Shown: positions 59,258-64,000 of the stretch, piece by piece
Layout of the letters: each line of letters opens with the position of its first letter
How positions within the stretch are numbered: position 1 is the first letter of the stretch
DNA from: Labrenzia sp. OB1
GTDB lineage: Bacteria; Pseudomonadota; Alphaproteobacteria; Rhizobiales; Stappiaceae
NCBI RefSeq assembly: GCF_001624695.1
Contig: NZ_JSEP01000003.1
Coordinates: 248,001-312,000, forward strand
Direction: 5' to 3'
Length of the DNA stretch: 64,000 nucleotides
Made by a program: the position numbers and the translations under genes
The notes under the pieces: generated by a model
Databases searched by the model: none
What the model was told of the DNA's origin: nothing
Seen by the model: the letters and a program-made list of their open reading frames with translations, nothing else

Positions 59258-59483
59258 TATCTCTACCGCCTGCAAGGCACTTCGGCGACCTTGAGCCGCT
59301 CACATTATCCAGATCGATTTTGGGATCGTGCTCCGGCGTCTCACGCCAGACTATCACATGCAGGATATCCGGCACATGTTTGCGAAGCTTATACGGCGCA
59401 CGCCCTGCTACGTCAAAGTAGAATTACCGCGGGCGATCGCGCCGCATCGCGGGTACCCCGCTTCAGCTTGCAACAATCGTGTC

Positions 59484-59499
59484 GGATTCACGTGAAACA
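59484..59499. promoter_or_regulatory. parS-like site 2
   Basis: GGATTCACGTGAAACA, 14 of 16 to canonical parS. Contains GATTC (59485-59489), a GANTC motif. In the mnmG-mnmE gap. Confidence 0.85.
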
Positions 59500-59535
59500 T
59501 GTTCCGGACCTGAACCGACTCGCAGCCAGGCTGAA

Positions 59536-59551
59536 TGATTCACGTGAAACA
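59536..59551. promoter_or_regulatory. parS-like site 3
   Basis: TGATTCACGTGAAACA, 15 of 16 to canonical parS. Contains GATTC (59537-59541). Immediately after the mnmE stop. Confidence 0.88.
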
Positions 59552-59553
59552 GG

Positions 59554-60903
59554 TCACTTGCCGATACAGAAATCCCGAAAGATCACATCGAGCAGATCCT
59601 CCACATCGATGCGCCCGGTAATGCGTCCAAGGGCATCCGCTGCCCTGCGCAGGTCTTCCGCCCGCAATTCCGAAGGAAGATGCTGCGCTTCCACGGCTGT
59701 CTGAAGACCGGACAGGCAGGCACCGAGATAATGTCGATGCCTGTCCCGGGTGGCGAGTGGCGCTTCACCCACGGAAATCATTTCTTCTGCAAAATGGGTT
59801 AAGCGGCTCAACAGCGGGACGAGTCCGTTCGCATTCCTGATAGAACAAGGAATCTCCTCGCTCGTTCCGGAAGAGTCTTGTTTCGGAAGAGTCTCAAGAT
59901 CTGCCTTTGTGTGCACGGTCCAGACCGGGATGACCGCACGGAGATCTACCGGTAATCCCGCTTCAGGGTCGTCCGCCGGAACACCGTCCGGCTCTACGGC
60001 CCAAAGAATCAGATCGGCTTCCCGACCTTTCTGCTCCGCACGGCGGATACCCTCCCGCTCCACAATTCCGTCGGTTGCCCGAAGGCCTGCCGTATCGGCG
60101 AGTGTTACGGGATAGCCACCGAGATCCAGGTGCACCTCGATGACATCCCGCGTTGTGCCCGCTTCCTCCGTAACAATGGCGACGTCCCGCCCCGCGATCC
60201 CGTTAAGGAGACTGGACTTTCCGGCATTCGGCGCTCCCATGAGCACCACCTGGAGACCGGAGCGCAGACGCTCCCCGCTTCTGGAACGCGCCAGATGATC
60301 GGTGATCTCTTCATGAAGCTCGGCGGCACCTGCCCAGACCTCGTCGGCAACACTGCCGGGAACATCCTCCTCATCGGCGAAATCGAAATCGGCCTCGATC
60401 ATCGCGCGCATATGGATAAGCCTCTTGCGCCATCCCTCATAGAGACTGCCGAGCGCACCGCCCATCTGGCGCAGGGCCTGCTTGCGCTGTCCATCCGTTT
60501 CCGCAGCAATAAGATCGGCCAGGCCCTCCACTTCCGTCAGATCCATACGGCCATGATGGAACGCTCTTCGGGTGAATTCACCCGGCTCCGCCGGCCGGCA
60601 GGTTTCGAAGGAACCAAGAACACCCAGCAGCCTGCTCACGACGGCGCGCCCACCATGGCACTGGAATTCCGCAACATCCTCGCCGGTGAAGCTCGCCGGC
60701 CCCTTGAAATAAAGCACCAGCGCTTCATCAAGAATATCCTGTGTCTTCGGGTCCCGAAGCCTGGCAAGCATCGCCTTGCGCGGCTCAGGCACACGCCCGC
60801 AAAGGGCGTCGACAATTTCGCCTGTCATCAGCCCAGACACACGGATCACGGCGACACCGGACGGCACAGCTCCGCTGGAAAGCGCATAGATTGTCTCAGC
60901 CAT
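59554..60903 (-). CDS. mnmE: tRNA modification GTPase MnmE
   Basis: A 449-residue GTPase partner of MnmG. The G domain has GAPNAGKSSLLN and the DTAGLR switch; the protein ends CIGK, the conserved C-terminal cysteine motif. GGAAGGG precedes the ATG at 60903; an in-frame extension to 61002 is rejected. Confidence 0.97.
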   Translation of the reverse strand: MAETIYALSSGAVPSGVAVIRVSGLMTGEIVDALCGRVPEPRKAMLARLRDPKTQDILDEALVLYFKGPASFTGEDVAEFQCHGGRAVVSRLLGVLGSFETCRPAEPGEFTRRAFHHGRMDLTEVEGLADLIAAETDGQRKQALRQMGGALGSLYEGWRKRLIHMRAMIEADFDFADEEDVPGSVADEVWAGAAELHEEITDHLARSRSGERLRSGLQVVLMGAPNAGKSSLLNGIAGRDVAIVTEEAGTTRDVIEVHLDLGGYPVTLADTAGLRATDGIVEREGIRRAEQKGREADLILWAVEPDGVPADDPEAGLPVDLRAVIPVWTVHTKADLETLPKQDSSGTSEEIPCSIRNANGLVPLLSRLTHFAEEMISVGEAPLATRDRHRHYLGACLSGLQTAVEAQHLPSELRAEDLRRAADALGRITGRIDVEDLLDVIFRDFCIGK

Positions 60904-61185
60904 AAAAACCCTTCCGATGAATCCCGGTGTCTTGAATTGCCACCCGGCCAGTCCGCATACGCATTGCCTCTTTATCAACAATGCCCACAGACCGAAAGGC
61001 ACCCACCCTTTCCGTTCCGCGAGCGAATCAATTCAGCGGGGTTGGAGAGAGATCTAGCTCCGGCCAAGCGCAGGCACCCCGCGCATGGCGCATCCAAGCG
61101 TCCTCAGCCATAGGACATGGAGAGCTAAAAGCTCTTATCGGAAGCGACTCCCTGCTGCGGTGACCCGCGACCCTCGCCTCACACT

Positions 61186-61201
61186 TGTTTCACGTGAATC
61201 A
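61186..61201. promoter_or_regulatory. parS-like site 4
   Basis: TGTTTCACGTGAATCA, 15 of 16 to canonical parS. Contains GAATC (61196-61200). Confidence 0.88.
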
Positions 61202-61436
61202 GTCAGACGGCCTGTCGCCAAGAAACTCGAGGTACAGCAACAGGGGCAAACCCGGCCGGCTCCACTCAAAACCGTTCTAACTGACTGCCGAAAGCCAAAG
61301 GATCGGTCGCGGCTCCATTACGGAAAAGAATCGGAATACTCCAAGGCTGGCCTGGTTCTCGCCAGAACATCTCGGACCGGAACCGATTCAATCGGAGGCT
61401 CTTCGGAGGTAACGCCAGGTGGGGGTCGTACCGACC

Positions 61437-61452
61437 TGTTTCACGTGAATCG
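61437..61452. promoter_or_regulatory. parS-like site 5
   Basis: TGTTTCACGTGAATCG, 14 of 16 to canonical parS. Contains GAATC (61447-61451). Just past the stop of the acetyltransferase gene. Confidence 0.85.
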
Positions 61453-61455
61453 AGA

Positions 61456-62043
61456 TCAGATGCCTTCAACCGCGCCCAGACCCTGCCGCCAGTCGCTTCG
61501 GGACAGCCGATAAAGAACATGAGGTGCGAACGGATGATCAGGAGACAGACTGGGATGAAGAAAATCGCCATCATGATCCCGCTTCATGCCGATACGCCGC
61601 ATGACTTTCTGCGAAGGTGCATTGTCGGGAATCGTGAAAGCAACGATGTCCTCAAGCCCGATAGTTTCAAAACCGAATCTAAGCCAGGCCCTGGCAGCTT
61701 CGCTGGCATAGCCTTTTCCCCATGCCGATTGCATCAGTCTCCACCCTATCTCCACGCAGGGATCGAAAGGCAGCGGTGCGTCGTAGGCCGGGCGGCTCAA
61801 GCCAACAAAACCCAGGAATTCTCCGGTCCCCTTCAACTCCACAGGTGTCACGCTGAATCCGTGCTTCTCCTGCTTTTGGCGGCAAACAGAAATCAGGTAT
61901 TCACTCTTTACCCGAGGCAGAGTTTCAGGGAAATAGCGCATGACACATGGGTCGGCGCACATATCTGCGAAGGGATCGATATCCTCTTCCCGCCACGCCC
62001 GCAAAAGCAATCGCTCTGTCTCCAGGAATACAGGCTCTGTCAT
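61456..62043 (-). CDS. GNAT-family N-acetyltransferase (RimJ/RimL type)
   Basis: A 195-residue acetyltransferase. LETERLLLRAWREEDIDPF opens the RimJ-like domain, GWRLMQSAWGKGYASEAARAW is the acetyl-CoA loop (motif A), and NAPSQKVMRRIGM is motif B. Substrate is unknown. The ATG at 62043 is used; a longer frame would run across parS site 6. It sits between two parS sites. Confidence 0.9.
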   Translation of the reverse strand: MTEPVFLETERLLLRAWREEDIDPFADMCADPCVMRYFPETLPRVKSEYLISVCRQKQEKHGFSVTPVELKGTGEFLGFVGLSRPAYDAPLPFDPCVEIGWRLMQSAWGKGYASEAARAWLRFGFETIGLEDIVAFTIPDNAPSQKVMRRIGMKRDHDGDFLHPSLSPDHPFAPHVLYRLSRSDWRQGLGAVEGI

Positions 62044-62068
62044 GAGTACGGCTCCGAATCGAAACGGC

Positions 62069-62084
62069 TGATTCACGTGAAACA
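62069..62084. promoter_or_regulatory. parS-like site 6
   Basis: TGATTCACGTGAAACA, 15 of 16 to canonical parS, identical to site 3. Contains GATTC (62070-62074). It lies between the acetyltransferase start and the rho terminator. Confidence 0.88.
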
Positions 62085-62100
62085 AATCTTAACAAAAAGT

Positions 62101-62131
62101 AAAGGCGCGACCCTCCCCGGGCCGCGCCTTT
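62101..62131 (-). terminator. rho terminator
   Basis: AAAGGCGCG (62101-62109) pairs with CGCGCCTTT (62123-62131). On the minus strand ACTTTTTGTT follows. A good intrinsic terminator 25 bp past the rho stop. Confidence 0.8.
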
Positions 62132-62155
62132 CGCATTGAACCTGATCTCTGGATA

Positions 62156-63421
62156 TCAGGTGTTCATGCTGTCGAAGAATTCGTCGTTCGACTTGGTCTG
62201 CTTCAGCTTGTCGAGCAGGAACTCGACCGCATCGACCGTGCCCATAGGGTTGAGGATACGGCGCAGAACAAACGTTTTCTTGAGGCGTTCGTGCCGAACC
62301 AGAAGCTCTTCCTTCCGGGTGCCGGAGCGCTGAATATCGATCGCCGGATAGACACGCTTGTCGGAAATCTTCCGGTCCAGGATGATTTCGGAGTTACCCG
62401 TACCCTTGAATTCTTCGAAGATAACCTCGTCCATTCGGCTACCGGTATCGATCAGCGCGGTCGCGATGATCGTCAGCGAACCACCCTCTTCGATGTTTCG
62501 GGCGGCACCGAAGAAACGCTTTGGACGCTGCAGCGCGTTGGCGTCCACACCACCGGTCAGGACCTTGCCAGAAGACGGCACGACCGTGTTGTAGGCCCGG
62601 CCGAGGCGAGTGATGGAATCGAGCAGAATGACAACATCCCGCCCATGTTCCGTCAGGCGCTTCGCCTTTTCGATCACCATCTCGGCAACCTGCACATGTC
62701 GGGAAGCCGGTTCGTCGAAAGTGGACGACACCACTTCCCCGTCAACCGTACGCTGCATGTCCGTCACTTCCTCGGGACGCTCATCGATCAGAAGAACGAT
62801 CAGGTAGCATTCCGGGTGATTATGGGTGATGGACTTTGCAATGTTCTGCAGAAAAACTGTCTTACCCGTTCGTGGCGGCGCGGTGATCAACGCACGCTGC
62901 CCCTTGCCGAGCGGGGCCACCAGATCGATGATCCGGGAGGACAGATCCTTGTTGGTCGGATCCTCGAGTTCCATCCGGAAACGTTCGTCCGGATAAAGAG
63001 GCGTCAGGTTATCGAAATGAACCTTGTGCCGGGCTTTGTCGGGATCTTCGAAATTGATCGTGCTGACCTTGAGAAGGGCGAAATACCGCTCACCTTCTTT
63101 CGGACTGCGAATCTGGCCTTCGACGGTATCCCCAGTCCGCAACGAGAAGCGGCGGATCTGCGAGGGAGAGACGTAGATATCGTCCGGTCCCGGCAGATAA
63201 TTGGCATCGGGAGACCTGAGGAACCCGAACCCGTCCTGCAGAACTTCGACGACACCTTCGCCGATGATGTCTACGTCCTGGGCAGCCAGATTTTTCAGGA
63301 TGGCGAACATCAGCTCCTGCTTGCGCATGGTACTGGCGTTTTCGACTTCGAGCTCTTCAGCAGTTTGAAGCAGCTCTGTCGGCGTTTTTGCTTTTAGATC
63401 TTTAAGTTTCATTTCCCGCAT
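62156..63421 (-). CDS. rho: Transcription termination factor Rho
   Basis: A 421-residue RNA helicase. Cold-shock-like RNA domain with [23 protein letters not shown] (about 63-85), then [17 protein letters not shown] with the Walker A lysine (Lys187) and [16 protein letters not shown]. The start [18 protein letters not shown] matches the family in Rhizobiales; a second ATG lies 9 bp inside. Transcribed from a candidate promoter about 170 bp upstream. Confidence 0.98.
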   Translation of the reverse strand: MREMKLKDLKAKTPTELLQTAEELEVENASTMRKQELMFAILKNLAAQDVDIIGEGVVEVLQDGFGFLRSPDANYLPGPDDIYVSPSQIRRFSLRTGDTVEGQIRSPKEGERYFALLKVSTINFEDPDKARHKVHFDNLTPLYPDERFRMELEDPTNKDLSSRIIDLVAPLGKGQRALITAPPRTGKTVFLQNIAKSITHNHPECYLIVLLIDERPEEVTDMQRTVDGEVVSSTFDEPASRHVQVAEMVIEKAKRLTEHGRDVVILLDSITRLGRAYNTVVPSSGKVLTGGVDANALQRPKRFFGAARNIEEGGSLTIIATALIDTGSRMDEVIFEEFKGTGNSEIILDRKISDKRVYPAIDIQRSGTRKEELLVRHERLKKTFVLRRILNPMGTVDAVEFLLDKLKQTKSNDEFFDSMNT

Positions 63422-63722
63422 CGAATTGGGGTCTTTAATGTTGTTATGGAGATTTGGTTTGGAAGGTCGTTCTGAACCGCAAGGGATGGGTCGGCCAGGA
63501 TGTATCTGAAAGACTTCTAGGCATGTCCAGATTACACGGCGGTTGCTGAGTGACTTAAAACAAACACAGCGCCGTTTGGAAGTGGCCGGAAGATACGTTT
63601 TTTTGAAACGAATCGCAAGCCCGGAATTCTGCCGATTTTAGAGGCATAAATATGCCTTTTTCAAACATGTCCCGAGCAGCCGCTGAAAGACGGCTGAGCC
63701 CGCTTGGCAGAAGGGCTGGATG
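63422..63722. other. 301-bp leader region of rho
   Basis: No gene seen. It contains the candidate rho promoter (63590-63618), an AGGCATA/TATGCCT inverted repeat with a plus-strand T-run (63642-63661), and a long untranslated leader in which autogenous control of rho could act. Confidence 0.5.
63590..63618 (-). promoter_or_regulatory. Candidate rho promoter
   Basis: On the minus strand TTGCGA (63613-63618), 17 bp, TATCTT (63590-63595). It predicts an untranslated leader of about 160 nt. Confidence 0.4.
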
Positions 63723-64000
63723 TCAAAAAGGCTTGCCGATCACAAGGATCACGATCCCGATCATCAGCACCGTCGGCACCTCGTTCAACACACGGTAAAA
63801 CCGGGCCGTCCGGGTGTTCTCGTCTTTGGCGAACGTTTTCACGCAACGGCTCAAATAGCCGTGAAGCCCGGACATGACGATGACCAGGGTCAGCTTGGCA
63901 TGGAACCAGCCATCCCGCCAGGCGTCCAGCTCATAGGCCATCCAGAGTCCCAATATCCAGGCCACTGTCATGGACGGATTGATGATCGCCTTGAGCAACC
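63723..64000 (-). CDS. hemJ: Protoporphyrinogen oxidase HemJ, C-terminal part (cut by window edge)
   Basis: About 92 C-terminal residues of a membrane protein (HemJ/UPF0093) that oxidises protoporphyrinogen IX in haem synthesis. Visible are LKAIINPSMTVAWILGLWMAYE, HAKLTLVIVMSGLHGYL with a probable haem-ligand His, and FYRVLNEVPTVLMIGIVILVIGKPF. The reading frame runs off the right edge, so the start is outside. hemJ ahead of rho is the usual order near the origin in this group. Confidence 0.9.
   Translation of the reverse strand, partial: LLKAIINPSMTVAWILGLWMAYELDAWRDGWFHAKLTLVIVMSGLHGYLSRCVKTFAKDENTRTARFYRVLNEVPTVLMIGIVILVIGKPF

Larger units (their letters stand above)
60904..61455. other. 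552-bp non-coding region with two parS-like sites
   Basis: No convincing gene between mnmE and the acetyltransferase. It contains parS-like sites 4 and 5. The rest shows no hairpin or RNA gene that I can recognise. Its length suggests it is kept as a ParB loading region or holds the mnmE promoter. Confidence 0.6.

Noticed and set aside
62089..62103. A second CtrA-like box (TTAACAAAAAGTAAA) after rho
   Set aside because: The right half is TAAA, not TTAA, and it lies in the tail of the rho terminator.
62291..63397. A 368-codon open frame opposite rho
   Set aside because: Antisense shadow; rho is complete with its catalytic motifs.

Overview
The window looks like a chromosomal segment of an alphaproteobacterium of the Hyphomicrobiales (Rhizobiales), most like the marine Stappiaceae (Stappia, Labrenzia, Roseibium). 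This rests on gene order and protein style: the rho-mnmE-mnmG-rsmG-parA-parB-holA-lptE-leuS block, the ffh-chorismate mutase-rpsP-rimM-trmD-rplS-leuC block, alanine/glutamate-rich tails on S16 and L19, ETF beside a B12 adenosyltransferase and a HIG1 protein, and GC-rich coding sequence. No rRNA, tRNA, CRISPR array, intact prophage or intact insertion sequence was seen. Both ends cut genes: an acyl-CoA synthetase on the left and hemJ on the right.

Layout. 0-8.5 kb: acyl-CoA and electron-transfer metabolism (acyl-CoA synthetase, 3-hydroxybutyryl-CoA dehydrogenase, etfBA), then rhomboid protease, cobalamin adenosyltransferase, HIG1 protein, SDR, UbiH-type hydroxylase and a TesB thioesterase. 8.9-17.3 kb: an accessory module divergent around a GntR operator, with an aldo/keto reductase-RidA fusion, a TIGR04076-type protein, a second aldo/keto reductase and a complete branched-chain-amino-acid-type ABC importer. 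This is the best candidate for an undescribed catabolic system. 17.5-21 kb: a CobW GTPase with a His-rich loop, a small acidic protein and a D-Ala-D-Ala carboxypeptidase. 21.3-28.7 kb: a complete urease operon (ureDABCEFG) interrupted by two secreted LprI/DUF1311-like genes and a glutathione transferase. 29.5-33.7 kb: acetyl-CoA synthetase, a TadG-like von Willebrand protein with a CtrA-type box upstream, and an HNH nuclease.

34-41 kb: leuC and the translation/SRP operon, into which an opposite-strand VanZ-like gene is inserted. 41-49 kb: a TRAP transporter with an isocitrate-lyase-family enzyme, TrkH, a small EF-hand protein, a YggS PLP protein and an orphan solute-binding protein. 49-64 kb: the origin-proximal core block (leuS, lptE, holA, parB, parA, rsmG, mnmG, mnmE, rho, hemJ). 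A gene of unknown function sits between holA and parB. Six parS-like sites lie between 57.3 and 62.1 kb, and five of them contain a GANTC motif at exactly the bases that depart from the canonical parS palindrome. That is the most specific regulatory observation in the window.

How the parts fit. The left end oxidises acyl-CoA and passes electrons through ETF. The ABC/reductase module probably imports and reduces a carbonyl- or amide-bearing metabolite. Urease with its nickel chaperones releases ammonia from urea, and the TRAP module imports an organic acid for C-C cleavage. The right third carries translation, secretion and chromosome-segregation functions. All functions are read from sequence by eye; no database search was run.
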